From an uncultured Polaribacter sp. (lineage in GTDB: Bacteria > Bacteroidota > Bacteroidia > Flavobacteriales > Flavobacteriaceae): a DNA stretch of 64,000 bases. The notes below the pieces were generated by a model that was given only the letters and a program-made list of their open reading frames with translations, ran no database searches and was not told where the DNA came from. The stretch lies in assembly GCF_947500975.1 (NCBI RefSeq), contig NZ_CANMUE010000002.1, positions 248,001-312,000 of the forward strand, read 5' to 3'. Of the stretch, positions 24,916-33,505 are shown piece by piece (the stretch's first letter is position 1; each line of letters starts with the position of its first letter). Made by a program: the position numbers and the translations under genes.

Positions 24916-25868
24916 TGTCTGACGTAAAAGCTGTAAATGAATTAGTAGTAAAGTATAATTCATTAAAATCGGAAATAGGTAAAATTATTATTGGTCAGCA
25001 AGAAGCTGTAAATTTCACCCTATTATCTATATTTTGTGGTGGTCACTCACTTTTAATAGGTGTTCCAGGATTAGCAAAAACTTTATTAGTTAATACAGTT
25101 TCTGAAGCTTTAGGATTGAACTTTAAAAGAATTCAATTTACACCAGATTTAATGCCTTCAGATATTTTAGGGAGTGAAATTTTAGATGAAAATAGACAGT
25201 TTAAATTTATAAAAGGTCCCATTTTTTCGAATATTATTTTAGCGGATGAAATAAATAGAACTCCACCAAAAACACAGGCAGCTTTATTAGAAGCAATGCA
25301 AGAACGTACAGTTACTGTTTCTGGTAATCATTATAAATTAGAATTACCATTTTTTGTTTTGGCAACTCAAAACCCAATTGAGCAAGAAGGTACATATCCT
25401 TTACCAGAAGCACAATTGGATAGATTTATGTTTTCAATTAATTTACAATATCCTACTTTTAAAGAAGAAGTAGAAGTTGTAAAAAATACAACAAGTAACG
25501 TTCTTAAAAAAGTTTCGTCTATTTTTTCGGCTGATGAAATTATTGAAGCTCAAAAACTGATTAGAAAAATACCTGTTACAGATAATGTAATAGAATATGC
25601 GGTTGCTTTAGTTGGTAAAACAAGACCTAAATCTGAGGAAGCAACACAAATGGTAAAAAATTATTTAGATTGGGGTGCAGGGCCTAGAGCATCACAAAAC
25701 TTAATTTTAGCAGCAAAAGCGTATGCTGCTGTTCAAGGAAAATATTCTCCGGATATTGAAGATGTAAAAGCTGTTTCTATTCCTATTTTATCTCACAGAA
25801 TTGTAAAAAATTATAAAGCAGAAGCAGAAGGAGTTTCTATTTCTGATATTATAAATTCACTTTTATAA
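24915..25868 (+). CDS. MoxR family AAA+ ATPase
   Basis: A 317-residue AAA+ ATPase. Walker A is GVPGLAKTLL, Walker B and following is ILADEINRTPPKTQAALLEAMQE, sensor ATQNPIEQEGTYPLPEAQLDRF, and a C-terminal lid includes DWGAGPRASQNLI. MoxR proteins act as chaperones for maturation of complexes, often beside VWA-domain and DUF58 genes. Here the context is instead the SurA/PPIase operon, which hints at a link to envelope-protein quality. It overlaps the surA-like stop by one base. Confidence 0.92.
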   Translation: MSDVKAVNELVVKYNSLKSEIGKIIIGQQEAVNFTLLSIFCGGHSLLIGVPGLAKTLLVNTVSEALGLNFKRIQFTPDLMPSDILGSEILDENRQFKFIKGPIFSNIILADEINRTPPKTQAALLEAMQERTVTVSGNHYKLELPFFVLATQNPIEQEGTYPLPEAQLDRFMFSINLQYPTFKEEVEVVKNTTSNVLKKVSSIFSADEIIEAQKLIRKIPVTDNVIEYAVALVGKTRPKSEEATQMVKNYLDWGAGPRASQNLILAAKAYAAVQGKYSPDIEDVKAVSIPILSHRIVKNYKAEAEGVSISDIINSLL

Positions 25869-25875
25869 TTGTTAT

Positions 25876-26427
25876 TTATTCTTCTTCTGAAGGATATTTA
25901 AAAAAACTAAATACATTTCCACCATATCTTTTATCGTAGGTGTGGTTTTTATGTACAGATAAATCTGTATGTTTTGAGTGTTCAATAATTAAAACACCTT
26001 CTTCATCTAATAATTTCTTATCAAAAATTGTATCGGCAATTTCTAAAAATTTTTCAGTTGTAAAGTCGTAAGGTGGATCTGCAAAAATTACATCGGCATT
26101 TATAGATGTTTTTTGTAGAAATTTATAAACATCGCTTTTAAAAGTGTTAATGTTTAAATCTAACTCTTCAGCTGTATTTTGAATATATTTTATACAATTG
26201 TAATTTGCATCAATAGCATAAACACTTTCTGTTCCTCTAGAAGCAAACTCATAACTAATGTTTCCTGTACCAGAAAATAAATCAATTACCGATATGGCAT
26301 CAAAGTAATACAGGTTGTTTAAAATATTAAATAAACCCTCTTTTGCCATATCTGTAGTGGGTCTAACGGGAAGGTTTTTAGGAGCTTTTAAGCGCCTTCC
26401 TTTTAGTTTTCCAGAGATTATTCTCAT
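25876..26427 (-). CDS. rsmD: 16S rRNA (guanine966-N2)-methyltransferase
   Basis: A 183-residue class-I SAM-dependent methyltransferase. It has MRIISGKLKGRRLKAP at the N terminus, RPTTDMAKEGLFNIL, the SAM motif VIDLFSGTGNISYEFASRG, and the N-methyltransferase motif FADPPYDF. These are the standard RsmD signatures. It overlaps the upstream DUF3822 gene by 4 bp (ATGA), indicating co-translation, and is convergent with the moxR gene. Confidence 0.93.
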   Translation of the reverse strand: MRIISGKLKGRRLKAPKNLPVRPTTDMAKEGLFNILNNLYYFDAISVIDLFSGTGNISYEFASRGTESVYAIDANYNCIKYIQNTAEELDLNINTFKSDVYKFLQKTSINADVIFADPPYDFTTEKFLEIADTIFDKKLLDEEGVLIIEHSKHTDLSVHKNHTYDKRYGGNVFSFFKYPSEEE

Positions 26428-27260
26428 AAGCCTAATAAAATATAATTTGAGTGTTTAGATATATCTAAATCGTTAAAAATTGGGTTTTTACTTTCTAAAA
26501 AATATACATTTTTTATATATGTATAAATTTCATTGTAGAGTTTAGAATCTTTTTTTATATCACCTAATAGATATAAATGAATTTTTTCTGTATTTAGTGC
26601 CAATTGTTCTGCGGTAAATAAAAGATAATAAAGAAAATCTTCTTTTGTTTCAAAGTCAAAAGAATTAGAAAAAATTAACTTTTTATGATTAAAAACAACT
26701 ATGTGAAAACTATTGTTTGCTAAATTAACATACATTGTATTTTCATCTGTATGTTCTATTTTGCAAAGTTTTTCTAAAAGAATCGTACTGTAGTGTTTGT
26801 AATCAAATTCGCCAAAATTTTGAAAAAGGTAATTATTTATATTTACGTAAGGAATATAAATGTTTTTTATGTGTAAAGTTGGTAAATCATCATAAGTAAA
26901 GAAATCTGATTTTAATGTTTTTAAATTAAAATTTAGATATGACTTTATGGCTTCTTCTTTAAAGTATTTTTCTGGTACTAAGGCAGATAAGTTGTTTTGA
27001 TGAATTACTAAAATCTTTGAATATTGTAACTGTAAATTAGTGTCTTCTTTAAATATGGTTTCAATTTGAGTTAATAAATCATTAGGTGTTTTTAGTGGTT
27101 TATTAAAACAATATTCTGAAAAAAATAAATCTTCTTTTGTGATTGAATTTGTAACACAAAAAGAAAATCCACCCAAACTAAATTGGATGGATAATTCAAT
27201 ATCTTTTGTTTTCTCTAAAGAGGTTTTGCTATTCTTCTTTTGCACCTTCTTTTTTATCAT
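26424..27260 (-). CDS. DUF3822 family protein
   Basis: A 278-residue protein of the Bacteroidota-specific DUF3822 family, with an actin-like/ASKHA-type pattern (for example IQFSLGGFSFCVTNS and MYVNLANNSFHIVVF). The function is unknown and there is no signal peptide. The open frame extends to GTG 27281, but ATG 27260 (MIKKKVQKKNSK) is more likely. Either way it overlaps the end of the upstream membrane-protein gene by about 32 bp or more. DUF3822 commonly travels with rsmD in Bacteroidota (from memory). Confidence 0.85.
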   Translation of the reverse strand: MIKKKVQKKNSKTSLEKTKDIELSIQFSLGGFSFCVTNSITKEDLFFSEYCFNKPLKTPNDLLTQIETIFKEDTNLQLQYSKILVIHQNNLSALVPEKYFKEEAIKSYLNFNLKTLKSDFFTYDDLPTLHIKNIYIPYVNINNYLFQNFGEFDYKHYSTILLEKLCKIEHTDENTMYVNLANNSFHIVVFNHKKLIFSNSFDFETKEDFLYYLLFTAEQLALNTEKIHLYLLGDIKKDSKLYNEIYTYIKNVYFLESKNPIFNDLDISKHSNYILLGL

Positions 27261-27963
27261 ATTTTGGAGGCCAGTTACCACCAGTAGAAACTTCTTCTAA
27301 AGAACCTACAGAAACATATTCTCCTTTAATTTGATCAGATTCAACAGCTTCTAATTCTTGTTTTAATAAAGAAACATTCATTCCTTTTAAAATACCTGCT
27401 TTAGGGGTTCTTGCTCTAAAAGTAGGTACAACTAAACCTTGTACTTTTTCAACAGTACCAGTTTCAATTTCAAATTCTGTACCCTCAACACCTGGTACTT
27501 TAAACATGTTTTTGTAATCTAAATCTTTAAAATATTTTAATACAGGTTCAAAACCAATTGTATCAGTAACTCTTTTTTCTACATCAACAATTACACCACC
27601 ACCTTTGTTTTCTTTTTCAACAATAGTTTTAGTTTCTGTTAAAGCTAATTTAGCTGTATCAATAAATCTAATTAATCCATCTTTATTACTGGTGTAATTA
27701 CCATAAACTTCGTAGTGTTTAATTTCAGCATCTCTAATAATTTTTAAGTTGTTTATAACAACTGCAAATTTTCCAACTTTTTCTTTGTTAAATTTGATTG
27801 GCTCCATAATTCCATCATAAATTTTTATACCAAGAAATATGGCTAAAATCAATAATAAAATAGAAGGAATCCATCTTAATTTTAAAGGTAAAAATTTAAC
27901 TATAGCTATAGCTACAAGAACAGCAACAATTACCGCTCCTAAAATCATTAGTAATAAACTCAT
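27229..27963 (-). CDS. membrane protein of unknown function
   Basis: A 244-residue protein with two N-terminal transmembrane helices (LLLMILGAVIVAVLVAIAIV and IPSILLLILAIFLGIKIY, about residues 3-48) and a soluble C-terminal domain. The soluble part contains NLKIIRDAEIKHYEVYGNYT, a type IV pilin-like phrase, though there is no prepilin peptidase site. The family is not recognised. It is first in a minus-strand operon with DUF3822 and rsmD, and divergent from the helicase gene. Confidence 0.75.
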   Translation of the reverse strand: MSLLLMILGAVIVAVLVAIAIVKFLPLKLRWIPSILLLILAIFLGIKIYDGIMEPIKFNKEKVGKFAVVINNLKIIRDAEIKHYEVYGNYTSNKDGLIRFIDTAKLALTETKTIVEKENKGGGVIVDVEKRVTDTIGFEPVLKYFKDLDYKNMFKVPGVEGTEFEIETGTVEKVQGLVVPTFRARTPKAGILKGMNVSLLKQELEAVESDQIKGEYVSVGSLEEVSTGGNWPPKYDKKEGAKEE

Positions 27964-27991
27964 ATTAATTTAGTTTTTAATAGTATAATCG

Positions 27992-27999
27992 CAAATCTA
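27992..27999 (-). promoter_or_regulatory. candidate -7 element for the membrane protein-DUF3822-rsmD operon
   Basis: On the minus strand TAGATTTG matches TAnnTTTG and lies 28 nt before the ATG at 27963. The -33 is poor. Confidence 0.4.
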
Positions 28000-28042
28000 C
28001 AATTTTTTTTTTATGATAAAAATTTTTCTTTACAAAGAAATG

Positions 28043-28050
28043 TATCTTTG
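28043..28050 (+). promoter_or_regulatory. candidate -7 element for the RecD-like helicase gene
   Basis: TATCTTTG matches TAnnTTTG and lies 16 nt before the ATG at 28067. No clear -33 is seen. Confidence 0.4.
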
Positions 28051-28066
28051 ATGCATATTATTTTTT

Positions 28067-29491
28067 ATGATAAAAATACCTTCTGAATTTTATAAAGAAC
28101 TACTAAAGAAGTTTCCTTATACGCCTACAAATAAACAAGGTCAGCTATTAAATTTGTTGAGCACTTTTATTTTTGATGACGATAAACATGCAATGTTTTT
28201 GTTAAAAGGATATGCTGGTACTGGTAAAACAACTACTATAAGTACTTTTGTAAACTCGTTAAAACTAGCAGATAGAAAATCAATTTTGTTAGCTCCAACA
28301 GGAAGAGCAGCTAAAGTAATTTCAGTTTACTCAAAAAGACCAGCGTTTACAATTCATAAAAAAATATATTTTCCCAAAAAACAAACCAATGGTTCAGTAG
28401 ATTTTGTTTTACAGCCCAATAAGCATAAAAACACCATTTTTATTATTGATGAAGCATCGATGATTCCTGATAGCAGACAGAACCAAAAATTTTTAGAAAC
28501 AGGTTCTTTGTTAAATGATTTAATAAATTATGTGTATTCGGGTGTTAATTGTAAATTAATTTTTATTGGAGATACAGCTCAGTTGCCTCCAGTTAAGATA
28601 TCTGTAAGTCCTGCTTTAGATGCAGATGTGTTAAAATACGATTATCAAAAAGAAGTAACAGAAATTGAATTAGATGAAGTAATGCGTCAACATGAAGGCT
28701 CTGGAATTTTAGCAAATGCTACTCAACTTAGGTTTTCTATTCAAAATGATGCTACAAATTTTCAGTTTCAATTGGGTTTTCCTGATGTAATAAAATTAAT
28801 AGATGGTTATGATATTGAAGATGCTTTGGTTTCTGCATATGATAATATTGGTGTAGAAGATACTGCATTTATTGTTCGTTCAAATAAAAGAGCTAATCAA
28901 TATAATCAGCAAATAAGAATGCAAATTCGTGGTCAAGAAAATGAAATTTCTGCAGGAGATTTTGTGATGATTGTTAAGAATAACTATTATTGGTTGCAAG
29001 AAAATTCTACCGCTGGCTTTATTGCAAATGGTGATATTTGCGAGGTTTTAAAAATATTTTCAATTAAAGAGTTGTATGGGTTTAAGTTTGCCGAAGTAGA
29101 GTTAAGAATGATTGATTACCCAAATATGCAGCCTTTTGAAACTGTATTATTGTTAGATACACTAACAAGTGAAAGCCCATCTTTAACTTATGAAGAATCA
29201 AGTAAATTATATGAAGCGGTAAAAGAAGACTATGCTCATGAAAAATCTAAATACAAACAGTTTTTAGCGATAAAAAAAAATAAATACTTTAATGCTTTGC
29301 AAATAAAGTTTTCTTATGCGATGACTTGTCATAAATCTCAAGGAGGTCAATGGAAAAATGTTTTCATAGAACAACCATATTTGCCAGAGGGAGTGTCTAA
29401 AGAATATTATAGATGGTTATACACAGCAATTACAAGAGCGCAAGAAAAATTGTATTTAATTGGGTTTAAAGAAGATTTTTTTGATGAGTAA
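28067..29491 (+). CDS. RecD-like superfamily 1 helicase
   Basis: A 474-residue SF1B helicase of the RecD/Pif1-like type. Walker A is LKGYAGTGKTTTIS and motif II FIIDEASMIP. LIFIGDTAQLPPV is motif III, and the C-terminal UvrD/RecD block is SYAMTCHKSQGGQWKNVFIE, then YRWLYTAITRAQEKLYLIG. It lacks RecB and RecC partners here, so it probably works alone as a 5'-3' DNA helicase. The length is short compared with RecD2 and it lacks an N-terminal HhH domain. Confidence 0.9.
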   Translation: MIKIPSEFYKELLKKFPYTPTNKQGQLLNLLSTFIFDDDKHAMFLLKGYAGTGKTTTISTFVNSLKLADRKSILLAPTGRAAKVISVYSKRPAFTIHKKIYFPKKQTNGSVDFVLQPNKHKNTIFIIDEASMIPDSRQNQKFLETGSLLNDLINYVYSGVNCKLIFIGDTAQLPPVKISVSPALDADVLKYDYQKEVTEIELDEVMRQHEGSGILANATQLRFSIQNDATNFQFQLGFPDVIKLIDGYDIEDALVSAYDNIGVEDTAFIVRSNKRANQYNQQIRMQIRGQENEISAGDFVMIVKNNYYWLQENSTAGFIANGDICEVLKIFSIKELYGFKFAEVELRMIDYPNMQPFETVLLLDTLTSESPSLTYEESSKLYEAVKEDYAHEKSKYKQFLAIKKNKYFNALQIKFSYAMTCHKSQGGQWKNVFIEQPYLPEGVSKEYYRWLYTAITRAQEKLYLIGFKEDFFDE

Positions 29492-29556
29492 ATTTACACT
29501 AAAATACTAAGTAAGAAAGATTAAATTTATGAGGTTTATAATAAAAGTATCTACCT

Positions 29557-30504
29557 TTATTTTAAAAGATAGTTGATGGCAATTGATCCGTAACTATTTC
29601 CTTTATTATATCTTAAATCTTTACTTTTATTAGTGTTGTAAAGATAAGAATATCCAAAATTAAATTTGTTTGCGGTAAATTTTATACCCAATTCTAAATT
29701 AAAAACTAAAGGAATGAGCTCTTTTGTAACCAAGCTATTCTTATTTAAAAAACTACCTTGAATAGTTGCATCATATAAATTATAAGCAACTAAAGTTTTT
29801 AGATAAATAAAAGATTCTGTTTCTTTTTTATATTGGGTTTTGTTATTGTTTAAATGTGTGTTAAATGCAATTGAATTCATTAGTTTTTGAAGTGGTTTTA
29901 AACCAATTCGAGTATAAAACCCTGATGATATATTTGTGAAAACAGTACCAATTTGGGCAGCATTCATCCAAGTAATATCAAAATTATTATTATTTTCTTT
30001 TAATAAAGAACTATTAAATTCAGTGTTAAAATTTAACCCAAAGGCGTTTTTTATTTGATATTCCCAACCAATTGCTTTGCTAAAACTATAGATGTTATGA
30101 ATAAAATCTTGTAATTCTTTACCAAAAGCATTACTTCCAATTGTGCCAATTTGTAATGTTGTTTTTAGGTTTTTACTGGTTTTATAAATTCTATTAATCC
30201 CAAAACTTCCATACAAATATCCGGCAAAAGGTCTGTCATGTTCATTTAGGGATAGTACAACGGCTTTATAGGGTGTGTACATTTTATGTCCAATTTGCCA
30301 TTCAAAAATTTTTTTATCTAAATTGTTGTTATGCTTAGTAAGATAACTGTATTTAAGGTAAATACCACTTGTGTAATATCTATCTTTTGCAGATGAAACG
30401 TATAAGTCGTTGTCCGTTAGTAAACTAATTTCTTTTGAGAATTTTTCTTGTGAAAATATGAGGCAAGAAAAGAAGATAAATAAGACTAATATTATATTTT
30501 TCAT
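29557..30504 (-). CDS. LpxR-like lipid A deacylase family outer-membrane protein
   Basis: A 315-residue protein with a signal peptide (MKNIILVLFIFFSCLIFSQ) and a barrel-like mature region. It matches the DUF2219/LpxR family of outer-membrane lipid A 3'-O-deacylases. Visible are LLTDNDLYVSSAKDRYYTSG (the Asn-Asp pair and the Ser region), HDRPFAGYLYGSFGINR, and GKELQDFIHNIYS with a His where LpxR has its catalytic His. The open frame reaches TTG 30513, but ATG 30504 is the better start. Activity on lipid A is inferred from the family. Confidence 0.82.
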   Translation of the reverse strand: MKNIILVLFIFFSCLIFSQEKFSKEISLLTDNDLYVSSAKDRYYTSGIYLKYSYLTKHNNNLDKKIFEWQIGHKMYTPYKAVVLSLNEHDRPFAGYLYGSFGINRIYKTSKNLKTTLQIGTIGSNAFGKELQDFIHNIYSFSKAIGWEYQIKNAFGLNFNTEFNSSLLKENNNNFDITWMNAAQIGTVFTNISSGFYTRIGLKPLQKLMNSIAFNTHLNNNKTQYKKETESFIYLKTLVAYNLYDATIQGSFLNKNSLVTKELIPLVFNLELGIKFTANKFNFGYSYLYNTNKSKDLRYNKGNSYGSIAINYLLK

Positions 30505-30510
30505 TACTGA

Positions 30511-30518
30511 CAAATATA
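30511..30518 (-). promoter_or_regulatory. -7 element 6 nt upstream of the LpxR-like start
   Basis: On the minus strand TATATTTG matches TAnnTTTG and is followed by TCAGTA and the ATG. Use of this site would give a leaderless or nearly leaderless mRNA. Confidence 0.4.
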
Positions 30519-30595
30519 AAATTTCTTCCGTAAAATGATCTTTTTATACTGTATAATAAAAAAAAGTATTTATTTTAGAGAATTAATTAAATGTA

Positions 30596-31456
30596 ATGGA
30601 AAATAGAGAAATGATAACAGGAGAAGAGTTTGAAAATTTAAAAAATCATGACGATTTATTTTCGCTTTTAAAAGAAAGGGATATTTCTTGTAAAAAAGTA
30701 AAAAGCACTCTTTTGTATGACAAAGAATTACGATTATTACAGATTGAATTGGTGAAGTTGCAAAATTGGGCATCAAAAAATAAAAAAAGGATAGCTATCA
30801 TTTTTGAAGGAAGAGATGCCGCTGGTAAAGGTGGAAACATTCGTAGATTTATGGAGCATTTAAATCCACGATCAAGTAGGTTAGTGGCTTTAAATAAACC
30901 AACAGAAATAGAAAAAGGTCAGTGGTATTTTCAAAGATATATTAAAGAGTTACCGAATCCTGGAGAAATAGTTTTCTTTGATAGAAGTTGGTATAATAGA
31001 GCTGTTGTAGAGCCAGTAATGGATTTTTGTACAGAAAAACAATACAAAGAGTTTTTGGTACAAGTGCCAGAATTTGAGCATATGATGTATGAAGATGGGG
31101 TTATAATTATTAAATTTTGGTTATCCATATCAAAAGAAGAACAGCAAAAAAGATTTGAAGCTAGAAACGAAAACCCTTTAAAAAGATGGAAATTTAGCCC
31201 AGTTGATAAACAAGGTCAATTATTATGGGATAAATATACACGCTATAAAGCAGATATGTTTACTAAAACGCATACTACTTATAGCCCTTGGATTATAATT
31301 AAAACCAATGATAAAAAGCTGGCTAGATTAGAAACAATTAGGCATGTTTTATCTCAGTTTAATTATGATGGTAAAGAAAAAGCTGGTACAATTTTAAATC
31401 CAGATCCAAATATTGTAATGCGTTATTATCGTTCAAATAGTGGTCAAATAGATTAG
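30596..31456 (+). CDS. ppk2: polyphosphate kinase 2 family protein (first of tandem pair)
   Basis: A 286-residue PPK2 (class I, single domain). These enzymes transfer phosphate between polyphosphate and nucleoside diphosphates or monophosphates. Walker A is FEGRDAAGKGGNIRRF, the lid-region arginine block is WYFQRYIKELP, and Walker B is VFFDRSWYNRAVVEPVMDFC. NPLKRWKFSPVD matches the NP-x-K-xWK motif. It has a 25-residue C-terminal extension (TILNPDPNIVMRYYRSNS) that the second copy lacks. It is two nt upstream of its paralogue, so both are in one operon. Confidence 0.92.
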   Translation: MENREMITGEEFENLKNHDDLFSLLKERDISCKKVKSTLLYDKELRLLQIELVKLQNWASKNKKRIAIIFEGRDAAGKGGNIRRFMEHLNPRSSRLVALNKPTEIEKGQWYFQRYIKELPNPGEIVFFDRSWYNRAVVEPVMDFCTEKQYKEFLVQVPEFEHMMYEDGVIIIKFWLSISKEEQQKRFEARNENPLKRWKFSPVDKQGQLLWDKYTRYKADMFTKTHTTYSPWIIIKTNDKKLARLETIRHVLSQFNYDGKEKAGTILNPDPNIVMRYYRSNSGQID

Positions 31457-31458
31457 TT

Positions 31459-32244
31459 ATGAATAAGAAATTATCAAAATCAGACATAAAAAAATTAAAT
31501 TCAAATAAAGGGTTATTATCACTTTTATCTAAAGAACCATTAAGTTTAGAAAGATCTATTAGATATGTGGATTATCAAAAAAAACTGAAGAGTTTACAAA
31601 TAGAATTGATAAGAATGCAAACTTGGGCAATTAATAATAATGAACGAGTAATTGTTGTTTTTCAAGGTAGAGACGCTGCGGGAAAAGGTGGAGCAATTAG
31701 GAGGGTTACAGAACGTATTAATCCAAGACATATGAGAATTGTAGCCTTGCCAAAACCTACTGAAGATGAAAAATCTCAATGGTATTTTCAAAGATATGTA
31801 GAGCAATTTCCTAAAGCTGGAGAGTTAGTTTTTTTTGATAGAAGTTGGTATAATAGAGCGGTTGTTGAGCCTGTTAACGGATTTTGTACTCCTAAAGAAT
31901 ATGACGTTTTTATGAATCAAGTAAACGATTTTGAACGCATGATTTTAGAATCTGGTATTCATTTGGTAAAAATCTATATGTCTATTTCTAGAAAAGAACA
32001 AGCAAAGCGTTTTGCTGATATTAAAAGCGATCCTTTAAAGCAATGGAAAATGACAAAGCTTGATGAAAAAGCACAAGCACTTTGGGATCAATATACAGAG
32101 TATAAAAAAGCCATGTTTGAAAAAACTAATACAGAAATATCTCCTTGGAAAATTATTAGAGCAAACAGAAAAACTGATGCAAGAATAAATGTGATTAATC
32201 ACATATTAGAACAAATTCCTTATGATAAAAATTTAGAAATTTAA
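31459..32244 (+). CDS. ppk2: polyphosphate kinase 2 family protein (second of tandem pair)
   Basis: A 261-residue PPK2 paralogue of the preceding gene. It keeps FQGRDAAGKGGAIRR, WYFQRYVEQFP, VFFDRSWYNRAVVEPVNGFC and DPLKQWKMTKLD. The two proteins are clearly related but diverged at termini and many surface positions, so the duplication is old. Different nucleotide preference or a heteromeric enzyme are both possible. Its 3' end overlaps the convergent phosphatase-like gene by 12 bp. Confidence 0.92.
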   Translation: MNKKLSKSDIKKLNSNKGLLSLLSKEPLSLERSIRYVDYQKKLKSLQIELIRMQTWAINNNERVIVVFQGRDAAGKGGAIRRVTERINPRHMRIVALPKPTEDEKSQWYFQRYVEQFPKAGELVFFDRSWYNRAVVEPVNGFCTPKEYDVFMNQVNDFERMILESGIHLVKIYMSISRKEQAKRFADIKSDPLKQWKMTKLDEKAQALWDQYTEYKKAMFEKTNTEISPWKIIRANRKTDARINVINHILEQIPYDKNLEI

Positions 32245-32868
32245 TTTATTTTTAATTTCAGTAAAAATAAAGTGAATTTCAGCAGCAATTTGACTGTTGG
32301 TTTTTAAATAAGTCTCATGTTGTTTTTCTGTTCCATCTGAAGCTTTAGGGTCTACAAAAGGTAAGTGAAAACGATGGCTTGCAGTTGGTATAAATGGACA
32401 GTTTTCATCAGCATTGTTACACGTTGTAATTGCTATAAAGGGTTCTATATTTTCTGCATCATCAAATAGTTTAGAAAATCCTAAAATAGATTTTTTACTG
32501 TTTTCAAAAGAAATTAAGTATTTAGGATTTTGATGAGAAAAATCTGCTAATTGAAAATTAAAGCCTACACTTTGCAGTGTTTTTACTGTGTTTTTAAAAA
32601 AAGCAGTGACTTCAGTTCCGCCAGAAAAAGCGTTGATGTTTAAATTAAAATATTCAGCAGCATAAAATGCCCAAACTTGACCTAGTTGACTTCTTCTGGA
32701 GTTATGAGTACAAATAAAATTTAGGTTAACTTGCTTGTTTTTAGTGTGTTCTTCAGCAATAGTTTCTGAAATTTTTAATAAAATATTTTTTCTTTCAGTA
32801 GAAATAATATTTTCTTTAGAAGCTTTTTCAAAGAAGTTTTTGGTAGAAATGGTGGTAGTTTTATGCAT
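32233..32868 (-). CDS. low-molecular-weight phosphatase / arsenate reductase-like protein
   Basis: A 211-residue protein with the LMW-PTP P-loop CTHNSRRS (Cys53 to Arg59, C-x5-R) and a later Asp-Pro pair in PFVDPKASDGTEKQ. A pair of Cys (TTCNNADENCPF) lies where thioredoxin-type arsenate reductases hold redox cysteines. It has an N-terminal extension of about 45 residues. Arsenate reduction or protein dephosphorylation are both possible, and no ars genes are nearby. It is convergent with the PPK2 pair. Confidence 0.82.
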   Translation of the reverse strand: MHKTTTISTKNFFEKASKENIISTERKNILLKISETIAEEHTKNKQVNLNFICTHNSRRSQLGQVWAFYAAEYFNLNINAFSGGTEVTAFFKNTVKTLQSVGFNFQLADFSHQNPKYLISFENSKKSILGFSKLFDDAENIEPFIAITTCNNADENCPFIPTASHRFHLPFVDPKASDGTEKQHETYLKTNSQIAAEIHFIFTEIKNKLNF

Positions 32869-32944
32869 CTTAGTATTTTTGTCTAAACTATTTACTACAA
32901 AGAAAGTATAAAAATTTTCTTTCTAAATTAAAATAAGGTTAAGA

Positions 32945-33490
32945 ATGCATTTAGTTATTGGAAATAAAGTAGCTGTTTTAGATGATGTTCTAAAAGGAAG
33001 GGTTAAAAATATAAATGGTGATGAGATTTCTGTTGAAACAGATGATGGAATGATTTTTAACTTTTTAGCTTCAGAGCTAGTAAAAATAGAGCAAGACCAA
33101 TATGAATTGTCTAAGTATTCTGATATAAACAATAAACTTTTACAAGATAAAATGAATATTATTCAACCTAAAAAAAGTTTATTTATTAAAGAGAAAAATG
33201 AAGTTATTTTAGAGGTAGATTTACATATTAACCAACTTGTAAAATCAACAAAAGGCTTAGATAATTTTGATATGTTAAACTTGCAATTATCAACTGCAGA
33301 AAATAAAGTTGAATTTGCGATAAAAAAAAGAATACCTAAAATTGTGTTTATTCATGGAGTAGGAGAAGGGGTTTTAAAATCTGAATTACAAAGATTATTA
33401 AGCAAATACCCTGTAAAATATTATGATGCTTCTTATAAAAAATATGGTTTAGGGGCTACAGAAGTTTATTTCTTTCAGAACCCTAATTAA
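32945..33490 (+). CDS. DUF2027/Smr domain protein
   Basis: A 181-residue protein. The N-terminal half is a DUF2027-like SH3-type barrel (IGNKVAVLDDVLKGRVKNIN). The C-terminal half is an Smr domain: EVDLHINQLVKS (the D-x-H signature), FIHGVGEGVLKSEL, and YGLGATEVYF. Smr domains are linked to nuclease or DNA/RNA processing such as ribosome rescue, but this architecture is uncharacterised. The cysteine desulfurase gene follows on the same strand, possibly from its own promoter. Confidence 0.85.
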   Translation: MHLVIGNKVAVLDDVLKGRVKNINGDEISVETDDGMIFNFLASELVKIEQDQYELSKYSDINNKLLQDKMNIIQPKKSLFIKEKNEVILEVDLHINQLVKSTKGLDNFDMLNLQLSTAENKVEFAIKKRIPKIVFIHGVGEGVLKSELQRLLSKYPVKYYDASYKKYGLGATEVYFFQNPN

Positions 33491-33493
33491 TTG

Positions 33494-33501
33494 TATTTTT
33501 G
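33494..33501 (+). promoter_or_regulatory. -7 element almost abutting the cysteine desulfurase start codon
   Basis: TATTTTTG matches TAnnTTTG and ends 4 nt before the ATG at 33506. It would give a leaderless mRNA. The -33 is not clear. Confidence 0.35.
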
Positions 33502-33505
33502 TACT

